A stretch of 64,000 nucleotides of DNA from Vibrio nereis NBRC 15637 (GTDB lineage: Bacteria; Pseudomonadota; Gammaproteobacteria; Enterobacterales; Vibrionaceae): positions 62,001 through 126,000 of the forward strand of contig NZ_BCUD01000004.1 of NCBI RefSeq assembly GCF_001591105.1. Direction: 5' to 3'. This document shows positions 35,044 to 45,559 of this stretch, in pieces; within the stretch, counting starts at the first letter, position 1; every line of letters starts with the position of its first letter. Under the pieces are notes generated by a model. It saw only the letters and a program-made list of their open reading frames with translations. It was not told where the DNA came from and made no database searches. The position numbers and the translations under genes were made by a program.

Positions 35044-35703
35044 ATGAACATTGAACTGAGTCCTGTGGAAGCGCGAGTGATTGGTTGCTTGATTGAAAAA
35101 GAAGTGACAACGCCAGACTACTATCCTTTAACGCTAAATAGTCTGACTTCTGCATGTAACCAGAAGAGCAATCGTGAGCCTGTTATGGCGCTGAGTGATA
35201 TAGACGTGCAAGAGGCCGTAGATGCATTAATCGCTCGCCGTTTGGTGAGTGATGAAAGCGGTTTTAATAGCCGAGCGAGCAAATATCAGCACCGATTTTG
35301 CAATACAGAGTTTGGTGATTTGAAACTGTCAGCACAGGAAAAAGGGATTGTTTGTTGTTTATTGTTGCGCGGCGCCCAAACACCAGGTGAGCTACGCACC
35401 AGAACTGGTCGATTGGCAGAGTTCTCAGACGTTAAAGAGGTGGAATCTACTTTAGAAGCGATGGCAACGCGCGAGGAAGGGGCTTTAGTTGTTAAACTAC
35501 CACGTGAACCAGGCAAGCGTGAATCTCGCTTTATGCATTTGTTCTGCGGTGAAGTTGATGTATCAGCGCTCGCATCTACAGAAGCTGTGCCAGCGTCTTC
35601 TAACGCGAATAACGAAAGAATGGAAGCACTCGAAAATGAAGTCGCGCTTCTAAAACAAGAGCTAGCGGAGCTTAAGGCTTTGGTAGAGCAAATTTCCAAC
35701 TAA
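35044..35703 (+). CDS. yceH: DUF480 family protein YceH
   Basis: A 219-aa protein of the YceH/UPF0502 family with tandem winged-helix-like domains. The diagnostic start [20 protein letters not shown] with [20 protein letters not shown] is unmistakable, and [19 protein letters not shown] marks the second domain. The C-terminal ~35 residues form a coiled coil ([20 protein letters not shown]). Function unknown; DNA binding is inferred from the fold. AAGGAA precedes the ATG. The stop overlaps the following gene's start (TAATG). Confidence 0.93.
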   Translation: MNIELSPVEARVIGCLIEKEVTTPDYYPLTLNSLTSACNQKSNREPVMALSDIDVQEAVDALIARRLVSDESGFNSRASKYQHRFCNTEFGDLKLSAQEKGIVCCLLLRGAQTPGELRTRTGRLAEFSDVKEVESTLEAMATREEGALVVKLPREPGKRESRFMHLFCGEVDVSALASTEAVPASSNANNERMEALENEVALLKQELAELKALVEQISN

Positions 35704-36017
35704 TGGCGGATTCGCCATCAACTCCGGTTGCGGATTGGTATGTCTACCTTGTTCGCGACCGAAACAATTCTCTCTACTGCGGTATTTCAACAGATGTTGC
35801 TCGTCGTTTTTCTCAGCACAGCACTGGCAAAGGTGCGAAAGCTCTAAAAGGAAAGGGACCGTTAGAATTGGCTTGGAGCGAAAAGGTCGGTACGTCCCGC
35901 AGTTTCGCTTTGAAAGTTGAATATCGGATCAAGCAATTAAAGAAATCTCAAAAGGAGCGGTTAATAAATAAACAAATAGATTTGGCGAATGTGATCGATG
36001 TGATATTAGTGCCATAA
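35703..36017 (+). CDS. yhbQ: GIY-YIG nuclease family protein YhbQ
   Basis: A 104-aa UPF0213/YhbQ protein. The GIY-YIG signature is WYVYLVRD...LYCGISTD with the conserved [20 protein letters not shown] and the [15 protein letters not shown] block, closely matching E. coli YhbQ. The domain is small and single, typical of stand-alone members whose DNA target is unclear. Its ATG overlaps the yceH stop by one base, so the two are translationally coupled. Confidence 0.92.
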   Translation: MADSPSTPVADWYVYLVRDRNNSLYCGISTDVARRFSQHSTGKGAKALKGKGPLELAWSEKVGTSRSFALKVEYRIKQLKKSQKERLINKQIDLANVIDVILVP

Positions 36018-36082
36018 ATTTATCTAATTACTTTTCTTGTGTATTACTATTGAGACCGCTTTGAAATAGCTTGAGAAGAGTA

Positions 36083-37234
36083 ATGAAAAAACTAACAAAA
36101 CTTTCAATGGCAGTGGCTTTATCTTTGGTAGGCGCATCTGCAAGTGCTGCGAACATTGTTGCTGACGGTCGTGGTAATGGTATGGGTAACACAGGTGTTA
36201 CGACAGCCGATTTTTTGCTGGCTCCGTTCTATAACCCAGCACTTGCTGCGGTACATAGAGATGAAGACCAGTTTGGCTTATTGCTTCCAGCGATTGGTGC
36301 GACTGCGCGCGACACTGATGACACGGTTGGAACCATTGACGACTTACAGTCCAAAATTGACGATTTTGAACAGTCAGGAAGCAGCGACCCAGCCATTGCT
36401 TCTGAACTTAATAAATACTTAGACCAACTCTCAGACGACAAGCCACTAGCTGTCACAGCTGGTGTTGGTGCAGCGATTGCCCTTCCGATCAGAACCCTTT
36501 CTGCCAACTTATATACTCGCGCTTACGCGGAAGTAATTGCACAAGCAGATATCGCAGACAATGCTGGTGATAATGCAGTTGCCGTAAAGAATCGTTATGA
36601 ATCGTCAAGCGTTAATATGATCGCATTTGGTTATAACGAAGTTGGTTTGGCACTGGCGAAGCGCATGTCAGTAGCAGGCAGAGACGTTGCATTTGGTGTT
36701 ACACCCAAGTTTCAGAAGTTGATGACTTATATTCAGTCGCCAAATGTTAACGATTTCGATGTCGATAACTACGACGAAAGTGAAATGTCTGAAAGCGCTT
36801 TCAATATGGACCTAGGTGCAGTTTGGTTCTACGATGCATTTCGCGCAGGTGTTGCTGTAAAAGATCTATTTGCTCAAGAAATTGAAACCAAAACGGGTAA
36901 TCACACGTATAAACTTGATACTCAAATCACGCTGTCAGGTGCGTACTCAACGCGCTTCTTTACTGCGACAGCGGACTGGGATGTCACAAAGCAGACGCGT
37001 TTCGACAAATTTAATGACGACACGCAGTTCCTTCGTTTTGGTATTGAAGGCAACGCATGGGACTGGGCACAACTGCGCGCAGGTTATGAGATCGACCTAG
37101 AAGAAACGCTAGATAACTCTATCACTGCGGGTATCGGTATTAGCCCTTGGGATGTCGTTAGCCTAGACGTAGCTGCGAATTACGCGGGTGAGAATCAGTT
37201 CGGTGTTTCAGGAAACTTAGCACTAACATTCTAA
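36083..37234 (+). CDS. TraF_2-like exported envelope protein
   Basis: A 383-aa exported protein with a signal peptide (MKKLTKLSMAVALSLVGASASA). After it follows ANIVADGRGNGMGNTGVTTADFLLAPFYNPALAA, found in the TraF_2 family (PF13729), often annotated as conjugal transfer protein TraF. The C-terminal half has alternating polar and aromatic strands and ends with phenylalanine (GNLALTF), as outer-membrane beta-barrels do. It lies in chromosomal context with no transfer genes nearby, so the conjugation name is probably misleading. GAGAAGAG precedes the ATG at 36083. Confidence 0.82.
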   Translation: MKKLTKLSMAVALSLVGASASAANIVADGRGNGMGNTGVTTADFLLAPFYNPALAAVHRDEDQFGLLLPAIGATARDTDDTVGTIDDLQSKIDDFEQSGSSDPAIASELNKYLDQLSDDKPLAVTAGVGAAIALPIRTLSANLYTRAYAEVIAQADIADNAGDNAVAVKNRYESSSVNMIAFGYNEVGLALAKRMSVAGRDVAFGVTPKFQKLMTYIQSPNVNDFDVDNYDESEMSESAFNMDLGAVWFYDAFRAGVAVKDLFAQEIETKTGNHTYKLDTQITLSGAYSTRFFTATADWDVTKQTRFDKFNDDTQFLRFGIEGNAWDWAQLRAGYEIDLEETLDNSITAGIGISPWDVVSLDVAANYAGENQFGVSGNLALTF

Positions 37235-37253
37235 AACTGCTCGTTAAGCGTGA

Positions 37254-37305
37254 AAAGCTGTGCTAGTTTAATAGGCTAAGCCTATGGAATGGCACAGCTT
37301 TTTTA
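37254..37305 (+). terminator. compound hairpin terminator after the TraF-like gene
   Basis: AAAAGCTGTGC (37254-37264) pairs with GCACAGCTTTT (37292-37302) and encloses a second stem, ATAGGCT-AAGCCTAT (37271-37285). A T-run follows. Confidence 0.83.
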
Positions 37306-37330
37306 TAACTTACACATAGGGATATGGGAG

Positions 37331-37343
37331 TTATTGAAAATAA
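37331..37343 (+). promoter_or_regulatory. TTATTGAAAATAA element upstream of luxP
   Basis: A 13-base element 100-112 bp before the luxP start, identical to one at 1855-1867 upstream of the pha operon. Its first seven bases TTATTGA equal the left half of the LuxR/HapR-type box (TTATTGATAAATT...), but the right half is poor. Confidence 0.35.
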
Positions 37344-37352
37344 ATTGACTGA

Positions 37353-38539
<1,187 letters not shown>

Positions 38540-38540
<1 letters not shown>

Positions 38541-41086
38541 TGAGATTTCTATTTAAGCGTGGAAAAAATCACCAACTCGCCACACTGCTAACCAATTCGA
38601 TTTTTTTAATCATTGGTGTGTTGGTGTTGGTGATGGTGCTGCAAAATTATCAAGTTAACCGGGAAGTAGTTGCACAAGAGGTTGAAAGGACAAAAACTCA
38701 GACACAAAGTCTTGTGCAAGAGATTTTTAACTTTCACCTAAAATCACTGGAAATTCATCAAGACAGTTACAGCAGAAGTGAATCGTTGGTTGATGCGATT
38801 TTGAGTGAAGACGCGGAGGCTGTTGATCTTTTTTTTACAGCGTTAGACCAAATTATTCCTAACTTGACGCCGGACTTTCGTTTGCTTGCCACCAGCGATG
38901 GCGTTGTCTGGGATGATGGCAACTACCAGTTTTATGGGTTGTCACACCAACAGTTGCATTCCATGAACAACGGTATTGTGTTTGGAAATGACTGGCACCT
39001 TTCGCAGACGCCATCTTCAATGGGAACCCGTTACGTCATGCTACGCAGGACACCAGTTGTGAATATTGCTAGCGGTGAAATCGTGGCTCACCTTTATATA
39101 GGCGTAGTTCTCAATAACAACTTCTCATTAATTAATGTACTTGAACAGGGCAGTAATGCTGACGAGTTGTTCCTTGCTGTCGGGTCAGAAATTATCGCTT
39201 CAAGTACCAAAGCAGAGTATGCGCGCCATATCAAATGGTTAGATCAATCCTCAAACTCAATCAACGCCAGCCGATATATGGTTTCTAAAACGGATCTTAT
39301 GATAACCGGTGTGCCAACCTATCTATCGATTTATACAGTACAAAGCAACGAACATATTGAAGGTTTCATTAAAAGCCATTACCTATGGATGGCGTTTACC
39401 GGCATGTTGATCGCTTTTGTCGCGGTTTATACGCGTTTGTGGTTAGGCAAAAGAGTATCTGTTGAGCTTGATAAGTTGATGAGTTACATACAGTCGACCA
39501 TAAGCAAGCAGAAAATCGAAGCTTACCAAGGCTCTTCGATCGAAGAGTTTGATCGAATTGGTGAAAATTTTGAGCTGTCAGTCAAACGTTTGAAAGAGCG
39601 CGAGAAGCAGTTTGCAGATTTGTTCAACTTTTCGTTAACGCCAATCACTTTGTGGAGTACGGACTGTGAGCTTATTCGTTATAACTCTGCGGCAGAGAAA
39701 AGCTTTAGGGATCTGGAAACAAAACAGAACCTATTGAGCGCGTTGCAGCCACATATATCCATGTGTGCCAGAGGTTCTACTCTGACGGGCGTCAATACTA
39801 CGATAGGCAGCAAAACTTACCGTTGGAACTTGTCTCCGATAGTGAGTGATGATGCAACGAAGCAGATCATGGCTCAGGGGCAAGATATCACCAGTTTTGT
39901 CGAAGCTGAAAAACAGAGTCAAGCAGCGAAAGAAGAAGCGGAAGAGTCTGCAAGAGTGAGGGCCGACTTCCTTGCTAAAATGAGCCACGAGCTACGGACA
40001 CCACTCAATGGTATTTTGGGTGTTTCACAGTTGCTTAAGCATCACAACAAGGAAAATACGGCGTTAGAGCATATTGACGTGCTATGTCACAGTGGTGAGC
40101 ATCTGCTGGCTGTTCTAAACGATATTTTAGATTTCTCTAAGATTGAACAAGGCAAATTTCATATTCAGCACAGTGAATTTCGTTTATCGGAGTTGTTGAA
40201 TACGGCTGAAAAAATATTCCTTCCGCTTTGTAAAGAGAAGGGCGTTGAGCTTAACATCAGCAGCGATGCTCAACCCGATATGTGGGCAGATAGCGATCAA
40301 GTAAGACTTAATCAGATTTTGTTTAATCTCATTAGCAATGCAGTGAAATTTACCCACACTGGATCGGTTGCAGTCGATTTAAAATGTTCGAAGCCTGACT
40401 CTTTTCATCTACTTGAAATCACAGTAGAAGACACGGGTATCGGGATAGATGAAGCACAAATAGCCCACGTGTTTGAGCCTTTTGTGCAAGCGGAATCAAC
40501 CACTACCCGCGAATATGGTGGGAGTGGCTTGGGTCTGGCTATTGTGCACAGCTTGGTAGAGCTAATGAACGGTACAATCGAGCTGACTAGTGAAATCGAT
40601 AAAGGGACAAAAGTGGTTGTTACCTTGCCAGTAGATATCTCTTATGGTGAACGTAACCCCGAGTCTGATGAATTATTGGTGGAGCCTTCGCAGTTATTCA
40701 GTCATTCAGTGCATGTGCTTTTGGTGGAAGACAACCACACTAACGCCTTTATCGCGAAAGCGTTTTGCGAAAAATACGGTATGAAAGTGACTTGGGTGAA
40801 AGATGGACGAAAAGCGATAGAGTTCTTAAGAGAACATGAAGATGTTGCGCTTGTGCTGATGGATAACCAACTGCCGAATTTAGATGGAATTGAAGCAACA
40901 AGGATCATTCGCGATGAGCTACGCCTGAACATGCCTATTTATGCATGTACTGCCGATGGACTGGAAGAGACAAAACGCGCGTTTATTACCAACGGGGCAG
41001 ACTATGTGTTGGTCAAACCGATCAAACAGCTGGCGCTTAATAAAGCCATGATCCACTTTAAAGAAAACTTTTATACGGAAGAGTAA
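38540..41086 (+). CDS. luxQ: autoinducer-2 sensor hybrid histidine kinase/phosphatase LuxQ
   Basis: An inner-membrane sensor that phosphorylates LuxU when AI-2 is low and dephosphorylates it when AI-2 is bound to LuxP. The 848-aa protein has TM1 at about residues 18-35, a periplasmic double-PAS domain to about 275, TM2, then a HAMP/PAS region, the kinase domain with phosphoacceptor His483 in KMSHELRTPLNG, the N-box NQILFNLISNAVKFT, GIGIDE and GGSGLGLAI, and a receiver domain with phosphorylatable Asp775. Length and order match V. harveyi LuxQ (859 aa). It overlaps luxP by one base; a terminator follows. Confidence 0.97.
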
Positions 41087-41108
41087 CTAAAGCGAGTTTA
41101 TATAGAAT

Positions 41109-41136
41109 AAAGCGGAGAGTGATCTCCGCTTTTTAC
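41109..41136 (+). terminator. terminator of luxPQ
   Basis: AAGCGGAGA (41110-41118) pairs with TCTCCGCTT (41123-41131) around GTGA, followed by T. It may also serve the converging HMG-CoA reductase gene. Confidence 0.9.
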
Positions 41137-41154
41137 GTTGGATCGTGTAAATGA

Positions 41155-42414
41155 TCAACGGGCGAGTTTTTGATGGGCACGAGAAAAATGATCGGCGCAA
41201 AAGGCACCAACAATCGATAACTCTCCGGCTAAGCACAGGCTTGCCGCGACTTCTGCCAACGCTTTTGCGTTACCAGTGCCGTACAGACCCATAATATCAA
41301 GGCAGGCTTTTTGGCTTGGCAAGCCAGTACCACCACCCACAGTGCCCAACATCAAATTGGGTAGCGTTACGCAGGCATATAAACCGCCTTGTTCGTTGAT
41401 TTCCATTCGCGTCATGCCAATTGCTGACTCCGCTACACATGCTGCGTCTTGCCCACAAGCAATGTACAACGCTGCTAAAGCGTTCGCGTAATGAGCATTG
41501 ACACCAATGCCACCGCTTAGTGCAGAGCCTGTTGTCGTCATTTGGCCAAATTTCACCATTTTTTCTGGCGTTGTGTGCAAATATTTTTCAATTAACTGGC
41601 GAGACAAATGTACGTCGGCTGCTACCTTTTTGCCTCTTACGTGGCGCATGGTGTGTGCGTTGGGCTTTTTATCACCGGATAAATTCCCATCAAGAAATGC
41701 TTCTTTAGGTTCAATAGGGCTGTGTTCAAGAACATAGCGAAAGACCTCATTGGTCGCGATGGTCACCATATTTTGTCCAGACGCGTCACCTGTGTGGAAT
41801 TCAAACACCAAGTAAACTTGATTGCCGTCGATATTAATATTGATATCGTGAAGTTTTCCGTGTGATGTGGTGGATTCCGCAATCTGCTTGAAATGATCGT
41901 ATTGAGTCACGACCCAGCTTACGAACTGGCCTGCATCGGCAAGGCGATGAAAAGCAAATACAGGAGTCCTTGTTACACCTTCATTGAGTAACATCGCACT
42001 GGCACCTCCTGCCGCGGTGATCAACTGCGCACCGCGATTGTATGATGCAACTAACGCCGCTTCGGTCGTCGCCAAAGGGATTAAGTAGTCATTGTTAGCA
42101 TGCAATCCATTGACTCTCAATGGCCCCGCAACACCGACAGGTAGCTTTACTGTACCGATAAAATGTTCGATGTTTTTGTTGTACAGCTCGGCGTCTTCGA
42201 GAGATTGTTGATCCAGTAACGCCTGTTGATTGGCGAGCTCCGATAGCTTGTCCCATCGTTTCGCAAGGTTCTTTTGCGAAACATAAGGGCTTGGTGTCAG
42301 ACGGAGTGAAGGGCGTTCATAATGAGGTTCGAGTAATTGTTCTAATTCGTTGGTGTCAGAAACTTGGTTGAAAAGAGTAGTGTTGCCACGTTGAGACAAG
42401 TTTAATTTGGGCAT
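41155..42414 (-). CDS. hydroxymethylglutaryl-CoA reductase, class I
   Basis: Reduces HMG-CoA to mevalonate with NADPH. The 419-aa protein has the class I features: ENVIG-like GTVKLPVGVAGPL, PLATTEAALVASYNRG with catalytic Glu, the SGDKKPNA lysine loop, TGDASGQNMVTIA at the cofactor motif, TVGGGTGLPSQ and the catalytic His in the C-terminal ADHFSRAHQ. Class I enzymes are typical of archaea and eukaryotes, and Vibrio is a known bacterial exception thought to have gained it by transfer. No other mevalonate gene lies in this window. Single gene downstream of the small unknown genes on the same strand. Confidence 0.93.
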   Translation of the reverse strand: MPKLNLSQRGNTTLFNQVSDTNELEQLLEPHYERPSLRLTPSPYVSQKNLAKRWDKLSELANQQALLDQQSLEDAELYNKNIEHFIGTVKLPVGVAGPLRVNGLHANNDYLIPLATTEAALVASYNRGAQLITAAGGASAMLLNEGVTRTPVFAFHRLADAGQFVSWVVTQYDHFKQIAESTTSHGKLHDININIDGNQVYLVFEFHTGDASGQNMVTIATNEVFRYVLEHSPIEPKEAFLDGNLSGDKKPNAHTMRHVRGKKVAADVHLSRQLIEKYLHTTPEKMVKFGQMTTTGSALSGGIGVNAHYANALAALYIACGQDAACVAESAIGMTRMEINEQGGLYACVTLPNLMLGTVGGGTGLPSQKACLDIMGLYGTGNAKALAEVAASLCLAGELSIVGAFCADHFSRAHQKLAR

Positions 42415-42506
42415 ATCGGAACGAATTGAAAAAGTTGAAGGGCGATTCTAACGACTTAGCCAGTGATGACAATAGCTGTTTACGGATTGCTACAACTTAG
42501 TTAGTG

Positions 42507-42794
42507 CTATATGTGAATATCCAGCAAAGAACCGAGCATTTCTTGGTCACGTTGCAACATATTACTACCAATTTGACTGTATTGGCTTGATTGGTTGAGT
42601 TTGATGATGGGCTCTATTTGGCTAGTATCAGGTGCTTTAAATTCGACTTTATTAAACTCAAGAGAAGTATTTTCATTGGCAGGATTAGCAGGGCTTACGT
42701 TAGCTCTCTCGTTGATTTCACGCGTGGCTTCGTTTGCCATTTGAGATGATCTTTCAATCAATTGATAGGCAGGCTGTACAGAAGATATCGGCAT
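42507..42794 (-). CDS. small protein with flagellar-rod-like C-terminal pattern, function unknown
   Basis: A 95-aa soluble protein without signal peptide. It begins MPISSVQPAYQLIERSSQMA and ends SSQYSQIGSNMLQRDQEMLGSLLDIHI; the ending resembles the last helix of FlgE/FlgG-type rod and hook proteins, where a similar Y..I.....QDQ.L..L pattern lines the channel. The resemblance is by eye, and the protein is far too short to be a hook subunit. A good GTAAGGAG ribosome-binding site precedes the ATG, so it is a real gene. Next to another small gene 52 bp upstream on the same strand. Confidence 0.72.
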   Translation of the reverse strand: MPISSVQPAYQLIERSSQMANEATREINERANVSPANPANENTSLEFNKVEFKAPDTSQIEPIIKLNQSSQYSQIGSNMLQRDQEMLGSLLDIHI

Positions 42795-42846
42795 AAAACA
42801 ACTCCTTACTAAACACGTTTATACGAGGTAAGCGTTATAAGACACC

Positions 42847-43068
42847 TCAAGAAAAGAGGTTAGCTATCATCTGATGCTCTTCGTCCGTCATAATCGACGC
42901 ATCTGAGTGGTCAAGCTTTTGATTAATATCACCGCGTAACGCTCTCAGTTGTTGCGGGGTGAGTTGCTTTAACTGCTCTCTAAATACCTCGAAAGGAATC
43001 CCTAATTCGCAGCTTTGTTTTGCTCGCTGAGAGCGGCTACTGTCAATGCGTACACTCTGAGACCTCAT
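42847..43068 (-). CDS. small charged protein of unknown function
   Basis: A 73-aa protein with a basic N-terminus (MRSQSVRIDSSRSQRAKQS) and a predicted helical C-terminal half (FEVFREQLKQLTPQQLRALRGDINQKL, DEEHQMIANLF). No known motif is recognised. AAGGAG lies at good distance before the ATG, supporting translation. It precedes the 95-aa gene by 52 bp and is likely co-transcribed with it. Confidence 0.7.
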   Translation of the reverse strand: MRSQSVRIDSSRSQRAKQSCELGIPFEVFREQLKQLTPQQLRALRGDINQKLDHSDASIMTDEEHQMIANLFS

Positions 43069-43160
43069 TATAATACTCCTTATCTATGACCGAATCTCAG
43101 TTTATGAGTAATTGGTCAATAAGTGTCCGAGTATTGTTAGAGTATGTGAGAAAAACGTGA

Positions 43161-43181
43161 AGGAGGCAAGAAATGCCTCCT
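43161..43181 (-). terminator. weak terminator after the YccS-like gene
   Basis: AGGAGGCA pairs with TGCCTCCT around AGAAA; on the minus strand TCACGTTTTT follows the stem. Confidence 0.6.
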
Positions 43182-43201
43182 AAGTTTCTTAATATAAGCC
43201 G

Positions 43202-45361
43202 TTAAGTGTGTGCAACTCTAACGGCAAATTTGCTGGCTAACGAGTGGAGCTCTGGCAGCATTCGGTAGATTAAGTACAACTGCTGAAGCACCATTCGAAC
43301 AGAGTTTTCATCTTCTTCACGCCACTCTGCTAAGCGAGCTTCTAAGTTAGGGTCATCTATTTCAGAGGTGTCACATCCGTCACAGTGTTCGTTGAGTTGA
43401 TTGAATAAAACCTCTAGGTGCTGGTGAATAACGCGGTGTGCATCAAGCACCAACTGATGGGTATCGTCTTTATCAATCCTGGTTCGATGAGCGCCTAATG
43501 CTGAAATATAGCTAAGTAGCGCGTGGCTTAAGGTAAGAAAGCGAAAGCTCTCTTCAGTGGCAGAGCGATAACGTCCTGGTTCGGCCAACATCGCGCTAAT
43601 GGCGTTAGTTAAATTTGCATCTTGGTTGTGTGCGTGGCGGCGCGCAATACGATAAGAGAGATTGTCCTTTTTACCTATGCGATATTGACCAATAATCTGA
43701 GCCAGGTAAGTGCGGTTAGCCGCAACTGTCTCTGCCATTACCTTATGCAAGCGCTTGGATTGCCAGTCTGGGAAAATAAGTACCACAGCGAGCACAGCTA
43801 ACGCACAGCCAACTAGTGTATCTGCCAGTCTTGGTAGAACCACGGCGTAACCTTCGCCAAGTTGGTTGAAACAAAATAGAACAAGAAGTGTGATAAAGCC
43901 GGTTGCGTAACCGTAGTTAGCAAGACGGAAGGCAAAAAATGCAACACCAGAAATTACAATGAAAACTAACTGGCTTTCCTGGCTTGGGAAAAAGGTCAGT
44001 AGCAGTACCCCAAACAGCAGACCAGCTAGTGTACCAATGATCCGTGCAACTAACTTTTGCCGTGTTGCGCTGTAGTTAGGTTGGCACACAAAGAGTGTGG
44101 TAAGTAGAATCCAATAACCACGTTCTATCTCAAAAAACTGGATGATCCCATAACCGGCGGTGAGCGCAATTGACATCCTTACCGCATGCCTAAACAGCAT
44201 AGAATCTGACGTAAAGTTAGACTTCACTCTCTCCCACATTGATTTCAAAGAGTGGGCTTCGGTATCGTCTAAAACACCTTCCTCTAATCGGTTTGCATCT
44301 GGGTTGCTCACATTGTTCAACTGTTTCTCAACGGTTGAAAGGTTATTGAACAGATAATTGAGCTGGTTCAATAACGAGTGCCATTGGCCATTGTCTTGTT
44401 TTTGTAGGTATTGCAGCGAATTAGCCAGCTCATCGAGTGCTATGATTGAGTCGCCACTGTGCTGGTATTCTTTGCCTAAACGGATGGATTCGGCAATGTC
44501 GCGACAAGCATTCGCTTGAGTTTCCAGCAAATGCTTAAATCGGAACAAAATATCAAAACGTTCAAAATGCTGACTCAGTTCCTGATAGCGATAGTGGCTA
44601 GAGCTGATTCGCTCATGAATGTCTTGAGCAAGAAAGTAGATATTCAGGAAGCGGTCACTGGCCCCATCGACATGGCCTCGCTTGCTGCGCGAAAGAAAAG
44701 TGGCTTTGCAATGATTGAGCGCAGTTACCGTAGTCGCATTTAAGCGTGCCTCCTCAATTCTAAAAGGTTGAGGCGTCAAGTTCGTGACTGGATGGAACAG
44801 TTGGCTTTTGGTGTCAAGGTAATTCGCCAACTGCAAGAATACGTTTGCCAAACTTTGCTGTACTGGCTGCATCGGCCAGAAAGCAGACCAGACCATTGAC
44901 ATAAAAAAGTACCAGGTAGCCCCCGTCAGTAGCATCAGTGGCTGAAACCATAGGTTAGTGCTTTCGTGTGCTCCAAGCATGGCGTAAATAGCGATAAGCA
45001 AAGAGCCAAATGCGATACTCGCGTATCTTGGGCCGGCCGCCCCCAACATAATAAAACCAAACGTCGAGATAAACAGGCCAACCGCAAACAGAGAAGGTGT
45101 ATTAAAAAGCAGCTCGATTGAGAATGAAGCAACTGCAAAACAGATGAGAGTAAGAACAACCGATTTAAGCCGACCTGTAAAATTGTCATCACTTTCTGCG
45201 AGCGCAGCGGCTATGACGCCCAGAATCAGCGGAATGATTAAATTATTGAGTTCATAATACCAAGCAGGGATCACCACACCCAGCAGCGTGACTAAAATAA
45301 GTAAGCTGTAGTTAATGGTTTTATTGGCCCAGTAAAGGCGTAGCTGACTAAGAAATTGCAC
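43202..45361 (-). CDS. YccS/YhfK-family FUSC-type membrane protein
   Basis: A 719-aa inner-membrane protein of the YccS/YhfK group (FUSC fold). There are two sets of about six hydrophobic helices (about residues 15-160 and 395-520), each followed by a cytoplasmic helical domain. Recognisable is RGYWILLTTLFVCQPNYSATRQKLVARIIGTL, the fusaric-acid-resistance-like region. Related proteins are thought to export aromatic acids, but YccS itself is not well characterised. The start codon is GTG at 45361 with a weak ribosome-binding site. The gene diverges from helicase IV by about 200 bp. Confidence 0.9.
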   Translation of the reverse strand: MQFLSQLRLYWANKTINYSLLILVTLLGVVIPAWYYELNNLIIPLILGVIAAALAESDDNFTGRLKSVVLTLICFAVASFSIELLFNTPSLFAVGLFISTFGFIMLGAAGPRYASIAFGSLLIAIYAMLGAHESTNLWFQPLMLLTGATWYFFMSMVWSAFWPMQPVQQSLANVFLQLANYLDTKSQLFHPVTNLTPQPFRIEEARLNATTVTALNHCKATFLSRSKRGHVDGASDRFLNIYFLAQDIHERISSSHYRYQELSQHFERFDILFRFKHLLETQANACRDIAESIRLGKEYQHSGDSIIALDELANSLQYLQKQDNGQWHSLLNQLNYLFNNLSTVEKQLNNVSNPDANRLEEGVLDDTEAHSLKSMWERVKSNFTSDSMLFRHAVRMSIALTAGYGIIQFFEIERGYWILLTTLFVCQPNYSATRQKLVARIIGTLAGLLFGVLLLTFFPSQESQLVFIVISGVAFFAFRLANYGYATGFITLLVLFCFNQLGEGYAVVLPRLADTLVGCALAVLAVVLIFPDWQSKRLHKVMAETVAANRTYLAQIIGQYRIGKKDNLSYRIARRHAHNQDANLTNAISAMLAEPGRYRSATEESFRFLTLSHALLSYISALGAHRTRIDKDDTHQLVLDAHRVIHQHLEVLFNQLNEHCDGCDTSEIDDPNLEARLAEWREEDENSVRMVLQQLYLIYRMLPELHSLASKFAVRVAHT

Positions 45362-45559
45362 GTGATTTCGACTTATTGGTTTGGGTAACGACTATTTTAG
45401 CGGAGAGTCAATGGTAAACTTCTGATGTAAATAAAGAAACCGTTTCGTTTGTTGGTTAATTATACGCTGGCAATATGACGAAAGATATTGACACGATTTT
45501 TTCATTCTACAATGGTGTTGCGTTATGATAGCAGCATGGAATCTATAGGTACGACAAGA

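Noticed and set aside
36083..37234. Sign of a conjugative element from a TraF annotation
   Set aside because: No relaxase, coupling protein, pilus gene or integrase is found nearby; the family occurs in ordinary chromosomes.
43161..43204. AGGAGG followed by ATG on the plus strand, looking like a strong start for a tiny gene
   Set aside because: The frame stops after ten codons, and the AGGAGG is one arm of the terminator stem of the minus-strand gene.
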